A stretch of 64,000 bases of DNA from Algorimicrobium hallyeonense. Its GTDB lineage: Bacteria; Bacteroidota; Bacteroidia; Flavobacteriales; Flavobacteriaceae. Under the pieces are notes generated by a model. It did not search any database. It was not told the DNA's origin and saw only the letters and a program-made list of their open reading frames with translations. Below, in pieces: positions 9,928 through 19,112 of the stretch. Location: positions 124,001 through 188,000 of the forward strand of contig NZ_JBHSLA010000004.1 of NCBI RefSeq assembly GCF_042657385.1, in the 5' to 3' direction. The position numbers and the translations under genes were made by a program. Position 1 is the stretch's first letter. Every line of letters starts with the position of its first letter.

Positions 9928-11136
9928 TTAATAACCAAAAGGGTTGTCTATGCTGTGTATAGGTTGAGTAAACCATTTTGGTCCCGATTTCGTCATATAA
10001 ACATGGTCTTCATGACGGATTCCAAAAGTATCTGGAACACAAATCATAGGTTCGATACTAAATGTCATGCCTGGCTCTAAAACCGTGAGATCATTTTTAA
10101 CAATGTATGGCCATTCGTGAATGCCTAAACCAATGCCATGACCTGTTCTATGTGGTAATCCCGGTAATTTATAATCAGGGCCTAAACCATGTTTTTCTAA
10201 AGCAATGCGAGCTGCTTTATCAATATCTGCACAGGTATTCCCTAGTTGAGACGCTTTAAAAGCCGCTAATTGGGTTTCTTTCTCAATATTCCAAATACGG
10301 GTTTGCTCCTCATTAGCAGTTCCAAAAACATAGGTTCTGGTAATATCTGAAAGATAATCATGAAGCATACAACCGGTATCAATCAATACCATGTCATTTT
10401 CTGCTAAATCTTTAGGCGCTTTTACGCCATGGGGAAAGGAGGAATCGACACCAAACAACACGATACAAAAATATGAACCTGTTGGAATGCCGTGCTTTTT
10501 ATGAGCTTCATGAATAAAATCTGTAACCTCTTTTGCCGAAATCCCCACGCGTAAAATTCGAGCTGTCGCTTTTTGAACCTCCAGCGTAATATCCATAGCA
10601 TGTTGCATAATTGCAATTTCTGTTTCAGACTTTACCATTCTACACCCAGCCGTAATGGATTTTGCGTTGATTAAATTATAAGCGTTTTGCACATTTTTAA
10701 TGCCATCAATTACAAAAAAGGGTGTGGATTCATCCATCGCAATTTTACCTGCTTCTACCCCATTATTTTTCAGGATGTCTACAAATAGTTTGTAAGGCGA
10801 TTCATGCTCTATCCAACATGCAATAGTGCCGTCAATCAACATAAAATCTAATATGGTTCCTTTTTCAAATTCAGGCGCTATATAAATAAGGGTTCCATTT
10901 GGAAATAATAAAGCACCTACCATGCGCTCACTAGCACTCCATTTCATGCCTGTAAAATAAAATAAATTGGTCCCAGCATTCAAGTACATCGCTGGTATAT
11001 TTTGATCTTGCATTAACTGACACGCCTTGTCAATACGCTGTTGAAATTCTTCTTTTTCTATGGGCTTAATTAAATGTGCTGTTGGTTTAATAGCGTTTAA
11101 CTCTGCTTCTATTGTTGATCCTCCTATTCCTATCAT
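9928..11136 (-). CDS. M24B family aminopeptidase (Xaa-Pro peptidase-like)
   Basis: A 402-residue creatinase/prolidase-type protein. The N-terminal creatinase domain includes NLFYFTGMKWS; the C-terminal pita-bread catalytic domain carries the five expected metal ligands in order: Asp (LIDTGC), Asp (SDITRTY), His (GHGIGLGIHEW), Glu (FSIEPMI) and Glu (IRHEDHVY). It should cleave Xaa-Pro bonds using two metal ions in the cytoplasm. It lies only 8 bp downstream of a second M24 gene on the same strand, so the pair is almost certainly cotranscribed. Whether it is an aminopeptidase or a dipeptidase cannot be decided from sequence alone. Confidence 0.85.
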   Translation of the reverse strand: MIGIGGSTIEAELNAIKPTAHLIKPIEKEEFQQRIDKACQLMQDQNIPAMYLNAGTNLFYFTGMKWSASERMVGALLFPNGTLIYIAPEFEKGTILDFMLIDGTIACWIEHESPYKLFVDILKNNGVEAGKIAMDESTPFFVIDGIKNVQNAYNLINAKSITAGCRMVKSETEIAIMQHAMDITLEVQKATARILRVGISAKEVTDFIHEAHKKHGIPTGSYFCIVLFGVDSSFPHGVKAPKDLAENDMVLIDTGCMLHDYLSDITRTYVFGTANEEQTRIWNIEKETQLAAFKASQLGNTCADIDKAARIALEKHGLGPDYKLPGLPHRTGHGIGLGIHEWPYIVKNDLTVLEPGMTFSIEPMICVPDTFGIRHEDHVYMTKSGPKWFTQPIHSIDNPFGY

Positions 11137-11144
11137 CTTATTTA

Positions 11145-12437
11145 TTATTTGGTCATTAATGCTTCAATATCACTAATCTCGATTGGCATTTTTTCTGTTA
11201 AATTTATAGTTCCATTTTCTGTAATGAGATAATCATTCTCTAACCTGCAACCAATACCTTCTTCAGGAATATAAATCCCAGGTTCGCAAGTGAGTACCAT
11301 TCCCGCTTCTAAAGGTCGTGAATACAGCCCAACATCATGCACGTCTAATCCAATATGGTGTGCCGTACCATGCATAAAATATTTTTTATACAAGGGTTTT
11401 TCTGGGTCCTGATTTGCAACCTCATCAACGTTTAATAACCCTAAAGCTATCAATTCAGTTTCCACCAATCGCGCCATTTGAGTTTCGTAATCTGAAGGTA
11501 AAACACCTGGCTTTAATAGTTTACTCCCTTCTTTTAAACACTTTAAAACAGCCGAATAAACCTCTTTTTGTCTTGCTGAAAACTTACCGTTTACCGGAAA
11601 ACAACGGGTTGTATCACTATTATAATTGGCATAGCACACGCCAAAATCTAATAATATCATATCGCCAGATTTACATAAGGCATCGTTTGCATTATAATGC
11701 AAAGCACAGGCATTTTTTCCTGAAGCCACAATGGGTTTAAAGGCATGTCGGGTTGCGCCCGATTGAATTAAATTATAGGATAATTCAGCTTCCAATTCGT
11801 ATTCCTTGATGTCTGGTTTGCACGCTTTTAAAACGCGCATAAAACTAACAACGCTAATAGCTGCAGCCTTCTTAATTTGAAGAATTTCTTCTTCATGTTT
11901 TATGGGGCGTAACGCTCTTGTTATTTTTGCAGCGCGATAATAATCATGCAAAGGATATTTTTCTTTACACCATTTAATCATTCTGTCTTGTTGCGTTTCT
12001 TGGTCCTTGGTAACTCGTTTTAAATGTTCATTATGTCCTAGATAAAACCCATCGGCTTCAAAAGACATGTATTGTAAGGTCATTTCAAAATCATGAATCC
12101 ACTCAACACGTTCAATTCCTGAAATTTCTATGGCTTGTTCTTTGGTGAGTTTTTCACCATCCCAAACTTTTATCTGTTCATTGGTTTCCTTGATAAATAG
12201 AATGGCTTTATTTTCTTTTTTGTAGGCATCCGGATAAAGCACTAATATCGTATCTTCTTGATCAATTCCAGAGAGATAAAATAAATCATTGTTTTGCGTA
12301 AAACCCATAACATCGTCGGCATTGTTATGTTTTACATCGTTAGATGTTAAAATAGCAATGGTGTTAGGTTGCATTTTAGAAATAAAGTTCGTTCTGTTTT
12401 TTTTGAATAAGGTATTTGGAATGGAGTCGTATCTCAT
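11145..12437 (-). CDS. pepP: Aminopeptidase P (Xaa-Pro aminopeptidase, M24B)
   Basis: A 430-residue protein with an N-terminal AMP_N domain (FISKMQPNTIAILTSND, FYLSGIDQED) and the C-terminal M24 metallopeptidase domain. Metal ligands are visible: Asp (LLDFGVCYANYNSDTTRCFP gives both Asp residues), His (HGTAHHIGLDVHD), Glu (TCEPGIYI) and Glu (CRLENDYL). The AMP_N domain and length fit true aminopeptidase P, which removes N-terminal residues preceding proline. It is first in a two-gene unit with the M24 gene at 9928-11136. Confidence 0.85.
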   Translation of the reverse strand: MRYDSIPNTLFKKNRTNFISKMQPNTIAILTSNDVKHNNADDVMGFTQNNDLFYLSGIDQEDTILVLYPDAYKKENKAILFIKETNEQIKVWDGEKLTKEQAIEISGIERVEWIHDFEMTLQYMSFEADGFYLGHNEHLKRVTKDQETQQDRMIKWCKEKYPLHDYYRAAKITRALRPIKHEEEILQIKKAAAISVVSFMRVLKACKPDIKEYELEAELSYNLIQSGATRHAFKPIVASGKNACALHYNANDALCKSGDMILLDFGVCYANYNSDTTRCFPVNGKFSARQKEVYSAVLKCLKEGSKLLKPGVLPSDYETQMARLVETELIALGLLNVDEVANQDPEKPLYKKYFMHGTAHHIGLDVHDVGLYSRPLEAGMVLTCEPGIYIPEEGIGCRLENDYLITENGTINLTEKMPIEISDIEALMTK

Positions 12438-12627
12438 ATTGAAATTTTGTGTAAATATAACGTAGCTGTAAAATGGATAAAATCGAAAGTAATCCTTTTA
12501 TTTGAAAATAGCAATCCGTTGCGCTGGTATTGATACTGAAATTAGGCGCTCACCTCCAACTTTTATAGTCGTGTAATGCGTTGCTGTGAATTAAGCTTTT
12601 CACGAAAATATGCGTAGGTTTTTATAT

Positions 12628-12668
12628 AAAAAAGCTGACTAAAATATAAGTTTTAGTCAGCCTTTTTT
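12628..12668 (-). terminator. Strong intrinsic terminator closing the metal-resistance operon
   Basis: An 11-bp perfect stem (GCTGACTAAAA at 12634-12644, TTTTAGTCAGC at 12651-12661) with a 6-nt loop, flanked by an A run on the left and a T run on the right. On the minus strand it sits just after the HMA lipoprotein stop, and its symmetry lets it work in both directions. Confidence 0.85.
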
Positions 12669-12681
12669 CATTATTTAAGAA

Positions 12682-13131
12682 TTAACCGTCGTGATTAGTA
12701 TGATCTTCCGCTTTCATGTCACCAGATTGGTTCATTTCCATATCATGGTCATATTTACAACAGCCTGGTAAATTTTCGTAAGCATCTAAATCACCTGTTG
12801 CTTTTTCCGTATCGTAACCCGATGCTGCAATGGCGTTATGAATGGCCATTTCGTTTGTTTTTTCATCATCAAAAGTCACATCGATTTTCTTTTTATCAAC
12901 GTCCCAATTGGCGCTAGACACACCTTCCACACCATTCGCGGCTTTTTCAATAGTGGATTTACACATTCCACAATTACCTCTTACACCAAAAGAAACCTCT
13001 GCCATAGCTAGTTCTTGTGATACTTCGGTTGTTGTTTCTGTTTCTTGTTTCGCTTCGTTTTTACAACTTGTGAAACCTATAGCTGCTAATAGCGCTACAC
13101 CTAAAATTACGTGTTTGTTTGAAAAATTCAT
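12682..13131 (-). CDS. Heavy-metal-associated (HMA) domain lipoprotein
   Basis: A 149-residue lipoprotein (lipobox AIGFTSC, Cys23) with one HMA fold, residues about 45-115. The metal-binding CxxC is in GNCGMCKS. The tail adds further Cys, His and Met ligands (NLPGCCKYDHDMEMNQSG, EDHTNHDG). It should carry Cu(I) or a similar soft metal in the periplasm and hand it to the efflux system. It is the last gene of the minus-strand metal operon, 34 bp downstream of the CusB-type adaptor, and is followed by a strong terminator. MerP/CopZ-like function is inferred from the domain; the exact metal is not known. Confidence 0.8.
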   Translation of the reverse strand: MNFSNKHVILGVALLAAIGFTSCKNEAKQETETTTEVSQELAMAEVSFGVRGNCGMCKSTIEKAANGVEGVSSANWDVDKKKIDVTFDDEKTNEMAIHNAIAASGYDTEKATGDLDAYENLPGCCKYDHDMEMNQSGDMKAEDHTNHDG

Positions 13132-13165
13132 AGTTTAAAATTTAATTATTAATTATTGTGTTTAC

Positions 13166-14923
13166 TTATTCTATTACCTGTTTTACGTCGCCACAAGTAA
13201 GCATAGCGTCTCCAAAATACGGATTGAAAACGGTTTCTTCCTTACTTAACCAATAAGCGCCTTTATTATTATCTACCATCGGACAGTATTGATGATACAC
13301 TTTTTCATTAATACCAAAGACTTCAATAGCATTGGTTAATTGCCTTGATAGGCTTTTAAAATTAGTTCTTTGAACTTTAATATCTGTCGTTTTGGAAATG
13401 GCTATGGCTGCCGCTTTTATGTCGGTTTCTAAAGCCATCCAATGGTTATGAACATCATTATTTTTTAGAAGTTTCATATCCACTTTAGCTGTATTTTCTA
13501 TAAGTTCTTTTGATTTGCTTTGTACCTTTTTGGAATCATCTTCAACTAAAGCATCTTTTAATTGGATATAGTCATTAAAAACGGTTTTTAATTGATTTTG
13601 AAATGCTTTTGGTACGTTGACCCTTTCATTCAAATTGAAAGGCGCTTTAGTTTCAATTGAAGCTGTTTCTTCCATATTTTGATGTGCTTCGTGACCTGAC
13701 GCTTTATTCATCATGGATTTTTTCCCTTGTAATTGTGCTGCGGCATCTATGGTAAATGTGCCGTTGGTTACGATTTCGTTTCCAGCAAATAGGCCTTCTA
13801 AAACTTGGTAGTTATCACCTATCTTAGTACCTAAAGTAATGTTACGCATTTCAAAAATGGGTTGATTAGGATCGGTTTTTAAATATACCACAGAGCGTTC
13901 ACCTGTCCACATAACCGCTGAAGCTGGAATGGTTAAAACCTCATCTTTAGTTGAAGTAACACCCTTAATTTGCCCTTCAACAAACATACCTGGTTTAAAG
14001 ATATTCTCTTTATTATTTAAAACCGCTCTTAATTTTACAGTCCGTGTTTGGGTATTTAAAATCGGGTTTATAAAATCGACTTTCGCCTTAATGTCTTCAT
14101 TGGTATTAGCATTTGTTGTTATAGAAATCTCCTGACCTTTTTTAAATAAATCAATTTGATTCTCATACACATCAAAACTTGCCCAAACCGTATTGAGATT
14201 GGCTATTTTAAGTAATGGCTGACCTAGTTTAACATAGTCGCCTTGTTCAACCAGTTTGTCTGAAACCGTACCAGAAACGGTTGCATACACAGGAAAATTT
14301 TCTTGTACGTTTCCCGATGTTTCAATTTGATTGATTTGGTTTTCAGACAATTTCCATAACTTCAATTTATTACGAACCGCTTTGTATAAAGCAGGTTGCG
14401 ACTCTTTTAAAGACGAGGCTGTAATGAGTTCCTGTTGTGCGGCATACAGTTCTGGCGAGTAAATAGTTGCTAATAACTGACCCTTACGAACTTCTTCGCC
14501 TGTAGAATTCACGTTCAAGCGTTCTAACCGTCCTGAAAAATAACTGACTTGTACGGCATTTGCCTCTTCATTTTCCACAATTTTTCCAGATAATTTGATG
14601 GTATTACCTTCTGTTTGCCCACTTCCAACAATAGAGGTTTGAATGTTTGCCAAAGCCATGGCGTTTTCGGTGAGCTTGAACTGATCGGCTAACAAACCAT
14701 CTGCACCAGCTTCTGCAGGAATTAAATCCATGCCACAAATAGGACAATCGCCAGGTTCGGGTTGCATAATTTGTGGATGCATAGAACAGGTCCACATTTG
14801 ATTGGTTTCCGCGACTTGGTTATGATTGTGTTCACGCTTTGTATTGGATGAATTACCGAAAATTAACCAACCTAAAAGTAATCCTACTCCTAAAATTGCG
14901 ATGTAAATGCTATATTTTTTCAT
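13166..14923 (-). CDS. cusB: Periplasmic adaptor of heavy-metal RND efflux (CusB-like) with HMBD and DUF3347
   Basis: A 585-residue membrane-fusion protein. An N-terminal membrane anchor (ILGVGLLLGWLIFG) is followed by a heavy-metal-binding domain, residues about 42-70 (WTCSMHPQIMQPEPGDCPIC then GMDLIP). Next come the split lipoyl and alpha-hairpin regions (LLATIYSPELYAAQQEL), the beta-barrel (VWASFDVYENQIDLFKKGQ) and the membrane-proximal domain. The C-terminus is a DUF3347 domain (VPKAFQNQLKTVFNDYIQLK ... VYHQYCPMVDNNKGAYWLS). It should bridge the CusA-type pump at 21340-25221 and the TolC-type channel at 19571-20845. Metal-binding Cys/Met/His residues suggest Cu(I)/Ag(I). Confidence 0.85.
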   Translation of the reverse strand: MKKYSIYIAILGVGLLLGWLIFGNSSNTKREHNHNQVAETNQMWTCSMHPQIMQPEPGDCPICGMDLIPAEAGADGLLADQFKLTENAMALANIQTSIVGSGQTEGNTIKLSGKIVENEEANAVQVSYFSGRLERLNVNSTGEEVRKGQLLATIYSPELYAAQQELITASSLKESQPALYKAVRNKLKLWKLSENQINQIETSGNVQENFPVYATVSGTVSDKLVEQGDYVKLGQPLLKIANLNTVWASFDVYENQIDLFKKGQEISITTNANTNEDIKAKVDFINPILNTQTRTVKLRAVLNNKENIFKPGMFVEGQIKGVTSTKDEVLTIPASAVMWTGERSVVYLKTDPNQPIFEMRNITLGTKIGDNYQVLEGLFAGNEIVTNGTFTIDAAAQLQGKKSMMNKASGHEAHQNMEETASIETKAPFNLNERVNVPKAFQNQLKTVFNDYIQLKDALVEDDSKKVQSKSKELIENTAKVDMKLLKNNDVHNHWMALETDIKAAAIAISKTTDIKVQRTNFKSLSRQLTNAIEVFGINEKVYHQYCPMVDNNKGAYWLSKEETVFNPYFGDAMLTCGDVKQVIE

Positions 14924-14943
14924 ACTTTATTCTTTTTGACCAA

Positions 14944-14974
14944 GACCTAACAGGTTTTTGAAACCTGTTAGGTC
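14944..14974. repeat. REP-like palindrome A (31 bp)
   Basis: A perfect 14-bp stem (GACCTAACAGGTTT / AAACCTGTTAGGTC) with loop TTG, between the DUF305 and CusB-type genes. It is identical to the copy at 18405-18435 and is the exact reverse complement of the copy at 19062-19092. It could act as a transcript hairpin between cistrons. Confidence 0.85.
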
Positions 14975-14990
14975 TGGATTAGGATTGTAA

Positions 14991-15479
14991 TTATTTTTCA
15001 TTTTCCAAACGCTTAATCATTGCCTTCATTTCTTCAATTTCTTTTCGCTGTGCTTCAATAATATCCTCTGCTAACTTTTTGACTTCTGGGTCTTTGATAT
15101 CTGCGCGTTCACTTGTTAAAATCGCAATGGAATGATGTGGAATCATACCTTTCATCCATAACACATCGCCAACGGTTGATTTTTGGTCACGTACCAAACC
15201 TAAAGCACCAAGAAAAAGGACGATGCTACCAATGATTATTCCCAGATTTTTCTTTTTATCCTTATACATAGTCTTCATAAAGAAGAACATAATTAAGGCC
15301 ATGGCTGCAATGCCTAAACAGACCATATAAAATCTGGTTAAACTGAACCAGACATGGTCAAACTCATAAGTGTTTAAGTACATGGTAATATACATGGCTA
15401 TAAATGAGCAAACCAACATTAGAAAGAATTTTGTGTAATTGTTCATTCCGTTTTTGCTTGTATCTTCTTGTGTATTCAT
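14991..15479 (-). CDS. DUF305 membrane protein of the metal operon
   Basis: A 162-residue protein with three predicted membrane helices (FFLMLVCSFIAMYITMYL; FYMVCLGIAAMALIMFFF; LGIIIGSIVLFLGALGLV) and a C-terminal DUF305 segment holding the family motif MKGMIPHHSIAILTSE and a charged helix. DUF305 proteins are ferritin-like four-helix folds often found beside copper genes, and the MxxMIPHH residues are plausible metal ligands. It lies between the CopA-type ATPase and the adaptor in the same transcription direction, separated from each by a palindromic repeat. Role: metal handling in the envelope, inferred. Confidence 0.75.
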   Translation of the reverse strand: MNTQEDTSKNGMNNYTKFFLMLVCSFIAMYITMYLNTYEFDHVWFSLTRFYMVCLGIAAMALIMFFFMKTMYKDKKKNLGIIIGSIVLFLGALGLVRDQKSTVGDVLWMKGMIPHHSIAILTSERADIKDPEVKKLAEDIIEAQRKEIEEMKAMIKRLENEK

Positions 15480-15556
15480 GATTTTAAGTTTTTAAATTAA
15501 TAGTCGTTTAAATTTTTGTTGTTCTTTAATAGTCCATAATCGTTATCGGAATTTTG

Positions 15557-15604
15557 AAACCTAACAGTCCTCGATAGCTATCGGGATTAAAACCTGTTAG
15601 GTTT
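15557..15604. repeat. REP-like palindrome B, variant with nested palindrome
   Basis: Arms AAACCTAACAG and CTGTTAGGTTT match the 31-bp REP-like family, but the 3-nt loop is replaced by 26 nt that contain a second perfect palindrome, CGATAGCTATCG (15572-15583). It sits between the CopA-type ATPase and the DUF305 gene. Confidence 0.7.
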
Positions 15605-15671
15605 GGTTTCGCGCTAAATTTATACTTTAGAGAACTCATCGTTTTCATTTTAATTCGTTTTGCATTAATTA

Positions 15672-18389
15672 TTAAATTTTTGCACTTCGCAATCGTAAGG
15701 CATTCCCAATAACAGAAACCGAACTAAAGCTCATGGCCAGTGCTGCAATCATTGGCGATAGTAATAATCCGAAAAACGGAAATAAAACGCCTGCTGCAAC
15801 TGGAACGCCTAGTGTGTTGTAGACCAATGCAAAAAACAAGTTTTGTTTGATGTTTTTCATAACACCATGACTTAAATTTTTGGCTTTTACAATGCCGTGC
15901 AAATCACCTTTAACCAAAGTAATCATAGCGCTTTCAATGGCGACATCAGTTCCTGTTCCCATAGCAATACCAACATCACTTTTCGCTAATGCTGGGGCAT
16001 CGTTAATACCATCACCAGCCATGGCAACCACCTTACCTTGTTTTTGAAGTTTTTCGACTTCCTTTAATTTGTCTTCGGGCAACATGCTGGCTTTAAAATC
16101 GGCAAGATTAAGTTCGGTTGCAACTGCTTGTGCTGTATTGTGATTATCGCCTGTTAACATAATAACCGCAATTCCTTTGTCCTGAAGCTGTTTAATGGCT
16201 TTGGCACTTGTGGTTTTGATTTTATCGCCAATGACGACATAACCAACAACATTTTCGCCAATGGCTAAATAAGAAACGGTTTTACCCTGTTTTTGATAGC
16301 TTTTTGCTTCGTCTTCCATTTCCGAAGAAATTTCAGCATTTGCATGTTCCATCATTTTAGGGTTTCCTAATGCTACGGTTTTACCGTTTATGGTTCCTTC
16401 AACACCTTTACCTGTTACAGCACTAAAATCAGTAGACTTCAATAATTCGGCATTCTTATCTTTTCCATATTTAACGGTTGCTTCAGCTAATGGATGTTCA
16501 GAATTACTATTTAAGGACACAATATATTGAAGGACTTTTTCTTCGGAATATTCATTTCCAAAAGCACCAACTTTTTCCACGGTGGGTTTGCCTTCGGTAA
16601 TGGTTCCTGTTTTATCTACAATTAAAGTATCTACTTTGTCCATTTTTTCGAGGGCTTCGGCATTTTTAATCAGCACACCATTTTGAGCGCCTTTCCCAAC
16701 ACCAACCATAACAGACATAGGTGTTGCCAATCCTAATGCGCATGGACAGGCAATAATTAAAACCGCAATAGCATTCACAAAGGCATACACATAAGCGGGT
16801 TCTGGTCCCCAAATGGCCCAAACTACGAAGGTTATTAATGAAATGATAACCACAACTGGCACAAAATAACCAGACACTTTATCGGCTAAATTTTGAATGG
16901 GTGCGCGACTTCTGCTCGCATCGTTCACCATGTGGATAATTTGAGAAAGCAAGGTGTCGCTTCCAACTTTTTCGGCTTTCATCAGGAACACTTGATTCCC
17001 ATTTATGGTACCACTACTTACTTTATCACCAACCGTTTTGTTAACAGGAATTGGTTCTCCAGAAATCATGGATTCGTCAACCGTAGTTTCACCTTCGGTT
17101 ATGGAACCATCTACAGGAATTTTATCTCCTGGTTTTACTTTTAAAATATTGTTTAATTCTATTTTATCAATACTTACCTCAACATCTTCGCCATCTACAA
17201 CTTTTGTGGCTTTGTTTGGTGCCAGTTTTAACAATTCTTTTACGGCTGAATTGGTTTTACTATGCGCACGTGCTTCTAACAATTGCCCTAGTAATACCAA
17301 GGTTAAAATAACCGTTGCAGCTTCAAAATAGACATGAACTGCGCCAGATTCTGATAAAAATTGCTCTGGAAAAAAGTCAGGAAAGAACATCCCAAACACA
17401 CTAAATAACCATGCCACACCAGCTCCAATACCAATAAGCGTGAACATATTGAGGTTCCACGTTTTGATGCTTCGGTAAGCACGTTCAAAAAACATCCAAG
17501 TAGCATAAAATACAACCGGAATGGATAGCGCAAACTGTACCCAATTCCAGTTGACTTGATCCATAAGGTTGTATAATGGATTGTTGGTGAGCATTTCGCT
17601 CATGGCAATAATAAAAATTGGCAAGGTGAATAGGGATGCTATCCAAAATTTCTTCAAGAGTTTTTTATAAGTTTTTTCTTCTGAAGATAAGTCGGGTTCC
17701 ATAGGCACTAAATCCATTCCGCAGATTGGACACGAACCAGATTCATCTTTAATAACTTCTGGATGCATTGGGCAAGTCCATTGTTCTGCATTAGAAGTTG
17801 AAAGGTTTTGTTCTTCTACCAAATCCATTCCACAAACCGGACAATCGCCAGCTTTGTCATAGGTTTTATCGCCTTCACAATGCATTGGGCAATAAAATGT
17901 TCCAGTGCCTATGCCTTTAGGTTTTTTTACTTTTTTATCTTGAACTGGTTTTTCGCCTTGCTTGTGAATGCTGTAATTTCCTCCATCTTTTTTTAAGGCA
18001 TCCTGAAAGGTTTCAATTGGAATATGCGATGCCATTTCAATGGTAGCTTCTTTCTTTTCTAAATTGACACTTGCATTAGAAACACCTTCTACTTTAGAAA
18101 GTATGTCTTCAACGTGGTTGCGACAGCCGTTGCAAGTCATGCCGTGTATGTGATATGTGTGTTTCATCTCGTCATCGTTCTGAATGTGAATCGTATAAGT
18201 GTCACCATCCATTTTCAAAGCCTCTTGAAAGGTTTCAATAGGAATATGCGATGCCATTTCAATCGTAGCTTCTGCCTTTTCTAAATTGACGGTTGCATTA
18301 GAAACACCTTCTACTTTAGAAAGTATGTCTTCAACGTGACTACGACAACCGTTGCAAGTCATGCCGTGTATGTGATATGTGTGTTTCAT
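15672..18389 (-). CDS. copA: Copper-translocating P1B-type ATPase with duplicated HMA domains
   Basis: A 905-residue heavy-metal ATPase for export from the cytoplasm. Residues 1-74 and 75-148 are two near-identical HMA domains (each MKHTYHIHGMTCNGC), from a 222-bp tandem duplication, so Met75 at 18167 is a possible second start. Two heavy-metal-binding domains follow (YCPMHC...CPVCGMDL and WTCPMHPEVI...CPICGMDLVP). The core has the transmembrane CPC motif (IACPCALGLATP, near 548), the phosphorylated Asp (DKTGT, near 592), the SEHPLAEA motif, TGDN and GDGINDAPAL (near 793). CPC with this HMA motif fits Cu(I). It sits in an operon with RND efflux genes but is separated upstream by a broken transposase and palindromic repeats. 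Confidence 0.92.
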   Translation of the reverse strand: MKHTYHIHGMTCNGCRSHVEDILSKVEGVSNATVNLEKAEATIEMASHIPIETFQEALKMDGDTYTIHIQNDDEMKHTYHIHGMTCNGCRNHVEDILSKVEGVSNASVNLEKKEATIEMASHIPIETFQDALKKDGGNYSIHKQGEKPVQDKKVKKPKGIGTGTFYCPMHCEGDKTYDKAGDCPVCGMDLVEEQNLSTSNAEQWTCPMHPEVIKDESGSCPICGMDLVPMEPDLSSEEKTYKKLLKKFWIASLFTLPIFIIAMSEMLTNNPLYNLMDQVNWNWVQFALSIPVVFYATWMFFERAYRSIKTWNLNMFTLIGIGAGVAWLFSVFGMFFPDFFPEQFLSESGAVHVYFEAATVILTLVLLGQLLEARAHSKTNSAVKELLKLAPNKATKVVDGEDVEVSIDKIELNNILKVKPGDKIPVDGSITEGETTVDESMISGEPIPVNKTVGDKVSSGTINGNQVFLMKAEKVGSDTLLSQIIHMVNDASRSRAPIQNLADKVSGYFVPVVVIISLITFVVWAIWGPEPAYVYAFVNAIAVLIIACPCALGLATPMSVMVGVGKGAQNGVLIKNAEALEKMDKVDTLIVDKTGTITEGKPTVEKVGAFGNEYSEEKVLQYIVSLNSNSEHPLAEATVKYGKDKNAELLKSTDFSAVTGKGVEGTINGKTVALGNPKMMEHANAEISSEMEDEAKSYQKQGKTVSYLAIGENVVGYVVIGDKIKTTSAKAIKQLQDKGIAVIMLTGDNHNTAQAVATELNLADFKASMLPEDKLKEVEKLQKQGKVVAMAGDGINDAPALAKSDVGIAMGTGTDVAIESAMITLVKGDLHGIVKAKNLSHGVMKNIKQNLFFALVYNTLGVPVAAGVLFPFFGLLLSPMIAALAMSFSSVSVIGNALRLRSAKI

Positions 18390-18404
18390 TTTTGTTGTTT
18401 TATA

Positions 18405-18435
18405 GACCTAACAGGTTTTTGAAACCTGTTAGGTC
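18405..18435. repeat. REP-like palindrome C (31 bp)
   Basis: Same 31-bp sequence as copy A (GACCTAACAGG ... CCTGTTAGGTC, loop TTG), immediately downstream of the transposase remnant. With copy D (opposite orientation) it brackets that gene. Confidence 0.9.
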
Positions 18436-18452
18436 TGGTCTGGTATATTTTT

Positions 18453-19040
18453 TTATTCTAAAATTAATTCCTGCAACGTCTCAATATTCAACTTTTTGGA
18501 ACTTAATACATGCTTAAAATTATTCACATCACTAAATAGCTCTATTACTTCATCTCTTTTTATAGACGTTTCTTGATCGCTTATCAAGGCATCATAAGAT
18601 GAATGTTTATATGTTCTATAATCTTCTATTTGATGATGGGTAGAATTTGTATTTACATATATAATAAGGTTTCTCAAGTAATTCTCTTCTGTAATTTTTA
18701 TTCGCTTTTAATGTTCTTGAAACAAGCTTCCTCTTCTATTATACCTTTTGTTAATGGCTTTAGTATAAGCGTTCATCATGTTTGAAATAGGTTGGTGCAA
18801 ACTGATTTTACTATTATTTTTACCAACTTCTTGTTGCGATTCCTCTTTGAATTTTATAATAATATGAAAATGATTTGGTAGTAAGCAATAGCTGTAAACA
18901 TCCGCTTCAGAAAGCAAATACTTCTTCATTAAAACCAAGAAATAGCTGTAGTTTTCTTGTTCTAAAAAAATGTTTTCATCATTATTCCCTCTATTGTATA
19001 GATGGAAAAAATGTTCTGCTTCAAAAGGTTGATGTTTCAT
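18453..19040 (-). pseudogene. REP-associated tyrosine transposase (RAYT, Y1_Tnp), interrupted by one in-frame stop
   Basis: Two open pieces, 18708-19040 and 18453-18677, are in the same frame and are separated only by a single TAA (minus strand, 18708-18710). Reading through gives 195 residues, normal length for this family. The first piece holds the start typical of Bacteroidota RAYTs (AEHFFHLYNRGNNDENIF) and the HUH motif (YCLLPNHFHIIIKF). The second holds the helical C-terminus (YDALISDQETSIKRDEVIEL), and the bridge after the stop reads KRIKITEENYLRNL. RAYTs are single-copy transposases of the IS200/IS605 superfamily that move short palindromic REPs. Here the gene lies between an inverted pair of 31-bp palindromes, inside the metal operon. 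The stop probably inactivates it, unless suppressed. Confidence 0.85.
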
Positions 19041-19061
19041 TTTTATTTGTGTTATTATTTA

Positions 19062-19092
19062 GACCTAACAGGTTTCAAAAACCTGTTAGGTC
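19062..19092. repeat. REP-like palindrome D (31 bp, inverted copy)
   Basis: Exact reverse complement of copies A and C (loop CAA instead of TTG), immediately upstream of the transposase remnant. A short partial repeat, TTTAGGTCTGG, follows on the plus strand. Confidence 0.9.
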
Positions 19093-19112
19093 TTTTAGGT
19101 CTGGTTTATTAA

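Noticed and set aside
18453..18677. 74-residue protein as a separate gene
   Set aside because: It is in the same frame as the upstream transposase piece, separated by one TAA; it is the C-terminus of that broken gene.
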